This document shows positions 1 through 6,713 of a stretch of DNA of 64,000 nucleotides, in pieces; position 1 is the stretch's first letter, and the number at the start of each line of letters is the position of its first letter. The stretch comes from Gammaproteobacteria bacterium (ex Lamellibrachia satsuma) (GTDB lineage: Bacteria > Pseudomonadota > Gammaproteobacteria > Chromatiales > Chromatiaceae). The DNA is taken from NCBI GenBank assembly GCA_019623805.1, contig CP053680.1, forward strand, positions 4,160,423-4,224,422, written 5' to 3'. Made by a program: the position numbers and the translations under genes. The notes beneath the pieces were generated by a model. It had not been told where the DNA came from. It worked only from the letters and a program-made list of their open reading frames with translations, and made no database searches.

Positions 1-887
1 GACCAGGAAGGCTCAGTATCGATGGCATAGTGGCGGGTAATCGGACGCAGTTTGCGGGTCGTCATATCAAACACGAAGATGTCCGGGTTACCGTCCTTCG
101 AGAGCGTCATGGCCAGTTTACGTCCGTCAGGTGACCAGGCGGGAGCGCTGTTGATGCCCTTGAAGGCGGTAACCTTTTGACGACGTCCCGTATAGACCTC
201 CTGAATATAGATTCCCCAACTCCCTTTTTCGGAGGAGGCATAAGCGATTTTGCGGCCATCGGGTGACCAGGCAGGTGACATCAGCGGCACATCAGAGCTG
301 ACGATGGTCTCGGAACTGTAACCATCCGCGTCGGCAATCCGCAGGTCTACCTGGGTGTTCCCCCCTTCTGTCTTGGAGGTGATGTAAGCTACCCGAGTGG
401 CGAACGCACCAGGAACACCGATCAGCTGTTCATAGATAAGATCGGCAATATGATGGGCAGTGGTACGCAGGTTTCCCGCCGTGGTCGGGATGCTGTAGCC
501 AGTCAGCTGTTCGCCCCGAAAGACATCGAAGAGCTGAAAGCGGATAATGAAGCCTTTACTGCCGTTGGGCTGAATCTGTCCAACGACCAGGTTCTCCACG
601 TCCAGTACCCGCCAATCCTTGAACTCCACCTCGTCGCCACTCGCAGGTTTGGCGAGCATGTCGTTCCGAGGGAGCGTCTTGAAGCGGCCGCTGCGATGCA
701 GATCCGCCTGGATAATCGCCGATACGTCCTCCCTGGGCGTGGTTTGTGTTTTGCCTTGCCAGCGAAAAGGCACGACAGCAATAGGAAGCGCACCCTCCAC
801 CCCCTCGGTGATCTCAATGGTCAATTCGGCATTGGCAGCCGGCTGCCAGGAGAGGGCCAGAAAAAGAATCAACAATAAATATTTCAT
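1..887 (-). CDS. tolB: Tol-Pal translocation protein TolB (3' end outside window)
   Basis: Periplasmic beta-propeller protein that works with TolQRA and Pal in outer-membrane constriction at division. The start is the ATG at 887-885, and the frame stays open to the window edge, so about 295 codons of a usual 430 are present. The N-terminus MKYLLLILFLALSW reads as a signal peptide ending near AANA. Residues 30-160 fit the TolB N-terminal domain. The propeller repeats follow, with the paired motifs AWSPDGRKIAYASS and AWSPDGRKLAMTLS. It lies 102 bp after tolA on the same strand; pal should follow outside the window. Family assignment is firm from the repeats and the operon. Confidence 0.96.
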   Translation of the reverse strand, partial: MKYLLLILFLALSWQPAANAELTIEITEGVEGALPIAVVPFRWQGKTQTTPREDVSAIIQADLHRSGRFKTLPRNDMLAKPASGDEVEFKDWRVLDVENLVVGQIQPNGSKGFIIRFQLFDVFRGEQLTGYSIPTTAGNLRTTAHHIADLIYEQLIGVPGAFATRVAYITSKTEGGNTQVDLRIADADGYSSETIVSSDVPLMSPAWSPDGRKIAYASSEKGSWGIYIQEVYTGRRQKVTAFKGINSAPAWSPDGRKLAMTLSKDGNPDIFVFDMTTRKLRPITRHYAIDTEPSW

Positions 888-989
888 ATAACCATCAACG
901 ATAAAATCTAAATGAACAGCGGTTGGTTGCGCAGAGTATGCCAACTCTCCAGACTACCGCAAAGAATTTCCATCTCATAACAGGCTGAT

Positions 990-1907
990 CTACTTCTCGG
1001 GCCTGAACTCCAGCCTAAGATCACGAAACGAATCAAACAGACCGCCACTGGGTACCGGTAGCGGTGCAGCCTTATAGATAGCAGTCTCCACTGAACGATC
1101 AAAAGCGGCATTACCGCTGCTCTTGATGATTCTGACACTGCCGGGCATCACATCGCCACCGGGAATCAATCGAACACGCACGGTGCAGGAGAGCCCTTCA
1201 GCACTATTCGGCGGCCGTAGCCAGTTGCGTTCTATCTGCTGACGAATGGCGATCCCAAAGCGACTGATTTCCCTGGAGTTTTGTTCGGCAGCAAGCTGGG
1301 CCTGCAGCTCCTGCTCACGAGCCTGCTGGGCTGCAATCGCGGCTTTACGCTTTGCCTCGGCCTTGCGTTTGGCTGCTAATTTCGCCTGTTTCTTCTTCTC
1401 AGCCGCTTTGCGTTTCGCTTCAGCCTGCTCGCGTTTTTTCTTCTCTGCCGCTTTTCGCTTTGCCTCTGTCTTGCGTTTTTCCGCCAGCGCCGCCCGCTCT
1501 TTTTTCAGTTTCGCCTGTTTCCGTTTTTCAGCTTCCTGTTTCTTTTTTGCAATCGCTTTACGTTTAACTTCTTCTTTCTCTCTGGTCTTACGCTTTTTCT
1601 CCAGCGTCTGAAGCCGTTTCTTCTCCGCTGCCTGTTTGCGCTTGATCTCTGCCAAGCGCTTCTCCTCTTTGCGCAGGGCAGCCGATTTGGCTGATTTTTT
1701 CTTCTCTTCCGCCTGTTTGATCTTCTTAAGTTCGGCTTCGACTTTGGAGGCATCCACCACCCGCGCCTGGACGATCGGTTCCTGTGCCTTGGGCAACTCA
1801 GGCGCAGGGGACCACTCCATGCCAAACAGCAGAAAAAAGCCGATCAGAAGATGCAGTATCACTGCCAGAATGATCGAAATGGGATTGCGCCGTACTACAC
1901 TGAACAT
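990..1907 (-). CDS. tolA: Cell envelope protein TolA
   Basis: Inner-membrane protein that spans the periplasm and couples the TolQR motor to TolB and Pal. A single N-terminal membrane segment lies at about residues 10-30. It is followed by a very long Lys/Ala/Glu-rich helical domain at about 50-215, made of repeated KRKAAEKKK-like units. A globular C-terminal domain at about 215-305 holds the TonB/TolA-like core (FDRSVETAIYKAAPLP). At 305 aa it is shorter than the 421-aa E. coli protein, the difference being mainly in the helical arm. It starts 4 bp after tolR. The helix-coding DNA is low in complexity and gives an alanine/serine-rich false frame on the other strand. Confidence 0.96.
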   Translation of the reverse strand: MFSVVRRNPISIILAVILHLLIGFFLLFGMEWSPAPELPKAQEPIVQARVVDASKVEAELKKIKQAEEKKKSAKSAALRKEEKRLAEIKRKQAAEKKRLQTLEKKRKTREKEEVKRKAIAKKKQEAEKRKQAKLKKERAALAEKRKTEAKRKAAEKKKREQAEAKRKAAEKKKQAKLAAKRKAEAKRKAAIAAQQAREQELQAQLAAEQNSREISRFGIAIRQQIERNWLRPPNSAEGLSCTVRVRLIPGGDVMPGSVRIIKSSGNAAFDRSVETAIYKAAPLPVPSGGLFDSFRDLRLEFRPEK

Positions 1908-1911
1908 CGAC

Positions 1912-2337
1912 TCAGTGCTCCGGCGGTTCAGTTATCAGGCCGACACTTGAGGCACCTCCAGCCTGCACCAGCACCATCGCTTCTACAACCCGGCCATATT
2001 CAACACCAGCATCTCCACGCACCATAATTGGTGTTTTCGGCTTATATTTGAGTACCGCCCGAACCCGCGCCACCAGTGTCTCGGCATCCACCGGATTTCC
2101 CTTGTCGGCACCGATATCGATGAAAAATTCACCGACTTGGTTAATCGTGACCACCACCGGGTCATCGGACTGGGCAGGCAATGGCTCCGCATCCCCTTGG
2201 GGCAACTCCACCTTTACGCCCTGCGTCAGCAGGGGCGCGGTCACCATGAAGATCACCAGCAGCACCAGCATTACGTCGATATAGGGAACGACATTTATCT
2301 CGGACATGGGACGGCGACGCTGCCGTTGACGACTCAT
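1912..2337 (-). CDS. tolR: Tol-Pal motor protein TolR
   Basis: Proton-channel partner of TolQ in the inner membrane, ExbD/TolR family. The 141-aa protein has a basic cytoplasmic tail (MSRQRQRRRP), one membrane helix containing the conserved acidic residue Asp21 (PYIDVMLVLLVIF), and a periplasmic domain. The start ATG at 2337-2335 is preceded by the ribosome site AGGTGG. That site lies in one arm of a perfect 7-bp hairpin, annotated separately. The gene is 96 bp after tolQ and 4 bp before tolA. The neighbours TolQ and TolA separate it from the ExbD paralogue at 13803-14222. Confidence 0.96.
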   Translation of the reverse strand: MSRQRQRRRPMSEINVVPYIDVMLVLLVIFMVTAPLLTQGVKVELPQGDAEPLPAQSDDPVVVTINQVGEFFIDIGADKGNPVDAETLVARVRAVLKYKPKTPIMVRGDAGVEYGRVVEAMVLVQAGGASSVGLITEPPEH

Positions 2338-2339
2338 CT

Positions 2340-2356
2340 TGCCACCTGCGGTGGCA
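2340..2356 (-). promoter_or_regulatory. Hairpin covering the tolR ribosome binding site
   Basis: The arms TGCCACC and GGTGGCA are perfect 7-bp complements around a 3-nt loop. On the minus-strand transcript the second arm contains the AGGTGG ribosome site of tolR, 4 nt before its ATG. The pairing is seen directly; a role in limiting tolR translation is inference. Confidence 0.4.
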
Positions 2357-2360
2357 GGAC

Positions 2361-2419
2361 CAAGGGCCGAGGGCCGAGGGCCGAGGTGTAGTGGGTTTTT
2401 TCTTGGCCCTCGGCCCTTG
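2361..2419. repeat. GGGCCGA tandem repeat with 15-bp inverted repeat between tolQ and tolR
   Basis: Positions 2364-2384 hold three copies of the 7-mer GGGCCGA. CAAGGGCCGAGGGCC at 2361-2375 is the exact reverse complement of 2405-2419, so the transcript could form a 15-bp GC-rich stem with a 29-nt loop. It fills most of the 96-bp tolQ-tolR gap. It resembles a dispersed intergenic palindrome more than a terminator, because tolR follows in the same direction. Confidence 0.6.
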
Positions 2420-2433
2420 CCCCTAGGCCCTGT

Positions 2434-3108
2434 CTACCCATGTGCCTGCCGCTGCAGGATGGTGGAGAACTCCTCCAGAAAATCGTCATAGCGATTGTTG
2501 AGCCGCTCCACTTCATTGGAGTAGCGGTTGTAGGCAACCACGGCTGGAATTGCGGCAAAAAGGCCCATGGCGGTGGCGATCAGCGCCTCGGCAATACCGG
2601 GTGCGACCAGGGCCAGCGTCGCCTGTTTCACATTTCCCAATGCATGAAAGGAGTTCATGATGCCCCACACGGTTCCGAAGAGTCCGACATAAGGACTGGT
2701 CGAACCAACGGTGGCAAGCATTGACAGATGGAGCTCCAGGTCATCCATTTCCCGACTCAAGGCCACGCGCATGGAGCGCTGCGCCCCTTGAACAACAGCC
2801 ATCGGCTCGATCTGCCCTTTTGTCCGCAAACGGGCAAACTCGCGAAATCCGGCGCGAAAAATCGCCGCCATTCCAGACTGCTCCGCGCCTTCCCGTTCTA
2901 TCTGGCGGTAGAGTTCTCCCAAATCACCCCCCGACCAGAATCGTTCCTCGAATTCCTCTGCTGCCCGCTTGGCACGACGCAACACTCTGGCCCGATCGAA
3001 GATCATGGTCCAGGAGCTGATAGAAGCGAAGATCAGTACAGCAATAACGAACTGAACAACCGGGCTGGCATTTAATATCAGCTGTGCGTAAGAGAGATCA
3101 CTCGACAT
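2434..3108 (-). CDS. tolQ: Tol-Pal motor protein TolQ
   Basis: Inner-membrane stator of the Tol motor, MotA/TolQ/ExbB family. The 224-aa length is typical. One membrane helix lies near residues 15-37 (VVQFVIAVLIFASISSW), then a cytoplasmic loop, then two helices around 125-195 that contain the family motif GTVWGIMNSFHALG. It overlaps the ybgC end by 11 nt, as in many ybgC-tolQRAB operons. With TolR it forms the proton path that energises TolA. The context distinguishes it from ExbB at 14219-14839. Confidence 0.97.
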   Translation of the reverse strand: MSSDLSYAQLILNASPVVQFVIAVLIFASISSWTMIFDRARVLRRAKRAAEEFEERFWSGGDLGELYRQIEREGAEQSGMAAIFRAGFREFARLRTKGQIEPMAVVQGAQRSMRVALSREMDDLELHLSMLATVGSTSPYVGLFGTVWGIMNSFHALGNVKQATLALVAPGIAEALIATAMGLFAAIPAVVAYNRYSNEVERLNNRYDDFLEEFSTILQRQAHG

Positions 3109-3508
3109 CCCCTATCTCCTTGAATAAATTCTCCGGAATCGGAGCAGGACGCATCCTGACCGCATCCACGCAGGCCACCTTTATCCGTCCACTGACCAAT
3201 AGTGTGTCATCTGATGGGCGCCTGACTTCCTGATAAAAGGTCAGACTGACCCGCCCCTTGCGCGCTATCTGAGCACTGACCTCCAGCGCATCGTTGAATC
3301 CTGCAGGCCGATGATAGCTGACATCCACCTGGCTGACCGCGAAGATGACCCCATCCTGCTGCAACATCCGATCCTGCTCAAAACCGAGGCTGCGCAGCCA
3401 CTCGGTACGGGTCCGCTCCATAAACTTCAGGTAGTTGGCGTAATAGACCACGCCCCCGGAGTCGGTGTCTTCGTAATAGACCCTGACAGGCCAGAGAAAC
3501 TCTTTCAC
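3098..3508 (-). CDS. ybgC: Tol-Pal-associated acyl-CoA thioesterase YbgC
   Basis: Hotdog-fold thioesterase of the 4-hydroxybenzoyl-CoA thioesterase type. At 136 aa it is full length. The active-site signature is near the N-terminus: YEDTDSGGVVYYANYLKFME, with the catalytic Asp in DTDSGG. It is the first gene of the tol cluster, overlapping tolQ by 11 nt and lying about 100 bp after ruvB. The family hydrolyses acyl-CoA or acyl-ACP and is linked to phospholipid metabolism at the inner membrane; the true substrate here is unknown. Confidence 0.95.
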   Translation of the reverse strand: MKEFLWPVRVYYEDTDSGGVVYYANYLKFMERTRTEWLRSLGFEQDRMLQQDGVIFAVSQVDVSYHRPAGFNDALEVSAQIARKGRVSLTFYQEVRRPSDDTLLVSGRIKVACVDAVRMRPAPIPENLFKEIGDVE

Positions 3509-3531
3509 GCTGCTATCTGTTCCTTCTTTTC

Positions 3532-3553
3532 GTAGGAGCGGACCCTACAATTG
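3532..3553. repeat. Short remnant of a dispersed GTAGG...CCTACAATT repeat
   Basis: GTAGGAGCG and ACCCTACAATTG lie next to each other between ybgC and ruvB. They resemble the ends of the larger palindromic element at 41807-41880 and the element near 11759. The similarity was judged by eye over short stretches. Confidence 0.35.
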
Positions 3554-3609
3554 TTCGTCTATATTGAGTACGACGGCTTCATCAAGTTCCCCGCAATCAT
3601 CAGGTCAGC

Positions 3610-4656
3610 TCACGATTTGCCAAACAGGTCCTCACGACCGGGCATCACTTCCCCCTCTTTTGGCGATAGACCAAAATGGAGATAGGCTGCCTGGGTGGCG
3701 ACCCGTCCTCTGGGGGTGCGCATCATAAACCCCTGTTGGATAAGATAGGGTTCCAGTACATCCTCGATGGTACCCCGCTCCTCGCCAATGGCAGCCGCCA
3801 GATTATCCACACCGACGGGGCCGCCATCGAACTTTTCGATCACCGCCAGCAGAAGGTGACGATCCATGTTGTCGAAACCGTTACTGTCCACTTTAAGCAT
3901 CCCCAGTGCCCGATCCGCCAGATCGGCCGAGATATGCCCGTCTCCCTTTACCTGTGCATAGTCCCGCACCCGGCGCAGCAGACGGTTGGCAATACGCGGT
4001 GTACCCCGGGAACGGCGGGCAATCTCCACCGCACCGGCATCATCGATACCGATATTCAGGATACCGGCAGAACGGCCCACTATGTGGGCCAGATCAGCAG
4101 CGCTGTAGAACTCCAGGCGCTGTACGATGCCGAACCGGTCCCGCAGGGGCGAAGTCAACAGCCCGGCACGGGTTGTGGCGCCAACCAGGGTGAATGGTGG
4201 CAGATCGAGCTTGATGGAGCGCGCTGCCGGTCCTTCGCCGATCATGATGTCGAGTTGAAAATCCTCCAGCGCAGGATAGAGCACCTCCTCCACCACCGGA
4301 CTCAAGCGATGGATCTCATCCACGAAGAGCACGTCGTGGGGCTCCAGATTGGTCAGCAGAGCCGCCAGGTCGCCTGGCTTTTCCAACACCGGCCCCGAGG
4401 TCTGGCGCAGGTTAACCTCCATCTCGTTGGCGATGATGTGGGCCAATGTGGTCTTACCCAGTCCTGGGGGACCAAAGATCAAGACGTGGTCGAGCGCCTC
4501 GTTGCGTCCCTTTGCGGCTGGAATGAATATCTCCATCTGCTCCAGCACAGCGGGCTGCCCGACATAGTCCTTCAGTCGTTTCGGTCGAATTGCGCGGTCG
4601 ATGGCGGCATCGTCACCAATTACCTCGCCATCGATCAGTCTGTTTTCCCCATCCAC
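3610..4656 (-). CDS. ruvB: Holliday junction branch migration ATPase RuvB
   Basis: AAA+ motor that drives branch migration of Holliday junctions together with RuvA. The 348 aa include Walker A GPPGLGKTTLAH near residue 65, Walker B LFVDEIHRL near 115, sensor-1 region GATTRAGLLTSPLRDRFG, and a C-terminal winged helix with RTPRGRVAT. It follows ruvA by 6 bp in the yebC-ruvC-ruvA-ruvB order usual for Gammaproteobacteria. No LexA box was identified upstream of this operon, so SOS control cannot be claimed. Confidence 0.98.
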   Translation of the reverse strand: MDGENRLIDGEVIGDDAAIDRAIRPKRLKDYVGQPAVLEQMEIFIPAAKGRNEALDHVLIFGPPGLGKTTLAHIIANEMEVNLRQTSGPVLEKPGDLAALLTNLEPHDVLFVDEIHRLSPVVEEVLYPALEDFQLDIMIGEGPAARSIKLDLPPFTLVGATTRAGLLTSPLRDRFGIVQRLEFYSAADLAHIVGRSAGILNIGIDDAGAVEIARRSRGTPRIANRLLRRVRDYAQVKGDGHISADLADRALGMLKVDSNGFDNMDRHLLLAVIEKFDGGPVGVDNLAAAIGEERGTIEDVLEPYLIQQGFMMRTPRGRVATQAAYLHFGLSPKEGEVMPGREDLFGKS

Positions 4657-4662
4657 TGTTAT

Positions 4663-5271
4663 CTACCCTTTCTTTGCCGCGCTCTGCAATGCAAGCCGAA
4701 TCAGTGCCTCGCTTTCGAGTCCCTCACCTTCCACAGCCTTGACCATACGCCCGGCATCCAGCGGTTTGTAACCCAGCGCCACCAGTGCCGCCACCGCATC
4801 GGAGACAGGCGTCTGGGGACGACCGGCAACCGTTCCAACAGCACCGGCTGCAGAGGGTGAAATACCCAATTTAGTCAGACGGTCGCGCATCTCGACAATC
4901 AGCCGCTCTGCAGTCTTCTTGCCGATACCGGGCAACCGCACCAGCGAAGCGATATCTTCATTCTGCACACTGCTGCTGAACTCATCAGCCGTCATGCCGG
5001 AGAGTATGCCGAGTGCCATCTTCGCCCCTACCCCGTTGACCTTGAGCAGGCTGCGGAACAGGGCGCGCTCCCCCTCACTGGCGAAGGCATAAAGCACATG
5101 GGCATCGTCACGAATCGCAAGATGGGTGTGGAGTGTGATGGTGACGCCAACATCCGGCAGGTTGAAGAAGGTGGACATTGGTGCTTCAAGTTCATAGCCG
5201 ACGCCATTCACATCCAGCAACAGATGAGGGGCCTGCTTTTCGGCTATCTCTCCACGCAACCGACCGATCAT
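4663..5271 (-). CDS. ruvA: Holliday junction DNA-binding protein RuvA
   Basis: Tetrameric protein that holds the four-way junction and recruits RuvB. The 202-aa protein has the N-terminal OB fold (MIGRLRGEIAEKQAPHLLLDVNG), a central pair of helix-hairpin-helix motifs (LLKVNGVGAKMALGIL and LVRLPGIGKKTAERLI), a flexible linker rich in Ala/Gly/Val at about 140-155, and a C-terminal three-helix domain that contacts RuvB. Its start overlaps the ruvC stop by 4 nt, and ruvB begins 6 bp downstream, consistent with a translationally coupled operon. Confidence 0.98.
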   Translation of the reverse strand: MIGRLRGEIAEKQAPHLLLDVNGVGYELEAPMSTFFNLPDVGVTITLHTHLAIRDDAHVLYAFASEGERALFRSLLKVNGVGAKMALGILSGMTADEFSSSVQNEDIASLVRLPGIGKKTAERLIVEMRDRLTKLGISPSAAGAVGTVAGRPQTPVSDAVAALVALGYKPLDAGRMVKAVEGEGLESEALIRLALQSAAKKG

Positions 5272-5768
5272 CTTGCCCGTCCTACGGCCAAACGGCCAAG
5301 TGTGGTGTTCGTATTGGCGTGACTCAGCGCCACGGCCAGCGCATCGGCAGCATCTTCCTGCGGGTTTTCGGCCAGCTTGAGGATGAGTTTTACCATGTGC
5401 TGAACCTGCTCCTTCTCAGCAGAGCCGGTTCCCACCACCGCCTTCTTGATACTGCGTGGGGTGTATTCGGCCACTGCCAGTCCCCGACTCACACCGGCAC
5501 AGATTGCAGCGCCTCTCGCGTGACCCAGTTTCAGCGCGGATGAGGGGTTTTTCGATACGAAAACCTGCTCTACAGCCATCACCTCAGGGCGATAGGATTC
5601 AATCACCTCACTGATCTCAGCAAATATCTGGCCCAGCCGGGGAGGAAGCTCCTTCCCTTTGAGGCGAAGTGTGCCGTGGGCGACGTGGACGGCATTGATG
5701 CCATCACTGTCGATAATGCCGAAGCCGGTCACCCTTGAGCCGGGGTCGATGCCGAGGATACGAATCAT
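5268..5768 (-). CDS. ruvC: Crossover junction endodeoxyribonuclease RuvC
   Basis: Resolvase that cuts Holliday junctions held by RuvAB. The 166-aa protein begins MIRILGIDPGSRVTGFG, carrying the first catalytic Asp (D7). The second acidic residue is in MAVEQVFVSKN, and the C-terminal pair is in PQEDAADALAVALSH, so all four metal ligands appear present. Its start codon directly follows the yebC stop with no gap, and it overlaps ruvA by 4 nt. Confidence 0.98.
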   Translation of the reverse strand: MIRILGIDPGSRVTGFGIIDSDGINAVHVAHGTLRLKGKELPPRLGQIFAEISEVIESYRPEVMAVEQVFVSKNPSSALKLGHARGAAICAGVSRGLAVAEYTPRSIKKAVVGTGSAEKEQVQHMVKLILKLAENPQEDAADALAVALSHANTNTTLGRLAVGRAR

Positions 5769-6515
5769 TCAGCCCAGGGCATCCAGAATTTCGTCGGAGA
5801 TCTCGGCATTGGTGTAGACATTCTGCACGTCGTCCAGGTCTTCGAGCATATCGACCATGCGCAGCAGTGTGTCGGCGTCTTTCTCATCGAGGGCTGCGCC
5901 GGTGGAGGCGCTGAAGGTGACTTCAGCGTTGTCCGGCTCAAATCCCGCTGCGATCATAGCATCTTTGACTGCAGTGAACTCCTCCGGTGTGGTCACAACA
6001 TCGACTGAACCATCGTCATTTCCGATGACATCCTCAGCACCGGCTTCCAGGGCTGCTTCCATCACTGCATCCTCATCCACACCTTCGGCATAGCTGATCA
6101 CGCCCTGTTTGTTGAACATGTAGGCCACGGAACCATCGGTACCGAGATTTCCACCCAGCTTGCTGAAGGCATGGCGCACCTCAGCCGCAGTACGGTTACG
6201 GTTGTCGGTCATGCAATCCACGATTACCGCAGTGCCACCGGGACCGTAGCCCTCATAACGAATCTCATCGTAATTCTCGCCCTCTGCCCCACCAGCGCCA
6301 CGTTTTACCGCGCGCTCGATGGTGTCCTTCGGCATATTGGCGTTGAGTCCCTTGTCCACCGCCAGACGCAGTCGGGGATTGGCGTCGATATCACCACCAC
6401 CCATGCGGGCCGCTACAGTGATTTCACGAATCAGTTTGGTCCAGATCTTGCCGCGCTTTTTATCGTTGGCGGCCTTCTTATGCTTGATATTGGCCCATTT
6501 ACTGTGTCCAGCCAT
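5769..6515 (-). CDS. yebC: YebC/PmpR family transcriptional regulator or translation factor
   Basis: The 248-aa protein begins MAGHSKWANIKHKKAANDKKRG, the hallmark of the YebC/PmpR/TACO1 family, and keeps the three-domain layout with an acidic C-terminus. Some members are described as DNA-binding regulators, and others, including TACO1, as aids to translation through proline stretches. The sequence alone does not choose between these. It leads the ruvCAB operon. A TATACT-like motif lies upstream near 6533-6538 on the minus strand, but no good -35 was seen. Confidence 0.95.
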   Translation of the reverse strand: MAGHSKWANIKHKKAANDKKRGKIWTKLIREITVAARMGGGDIDANPRLRLAVDKGLNANMPKDTIERAVKRGAGGAEGENYDEIRYEGYGPGGTAVIVDCMTDNRNRTAAEVRHAFSKLGGNLGTDGSVAYMFNKQGVISYAEGVDEDAVMEAALEAGAEDVIGNDDGSVDVVTTPEEFTAVKDAMIAAGFEPDNAEVTFSASTGAALDEKDADTLLRMVDMLEDLDDVQNVYTNAEISDEILDALG

Positions 6516-6713
6516 GGTGACTCCCCTGAGAAGTATAAAATGGCACGAATTCTACCATTCCCCCCGCCGGGCAGAAACCATTGAAGCAGTGATTTGCCCA
6601 TAATCCTGGCGGACTCGAAAGAACCGGGCCTATCGTGGTGGAAGCCGAACTCACGCGGCGAGGCTCAGCGCCTACGGTAGTCAGTCAGAATGAAAACAAA
6701 TATAGTCCGTGAT

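Noticed and set aside
1246..1611. Ala/Ser-rich frame opposite the TolA helix region
   Set aside because: It mirrors the Lys/Ala/Glu repeats of tolA and has no independent features.
3676..4860. A 394-codon open frame on the plus strand opposite ruvB and ruvA
   Set aside because: It lies wholly across two certain genes on the other strand, and its product has no recognisable domain; GC-rich codon bias opens such frames.
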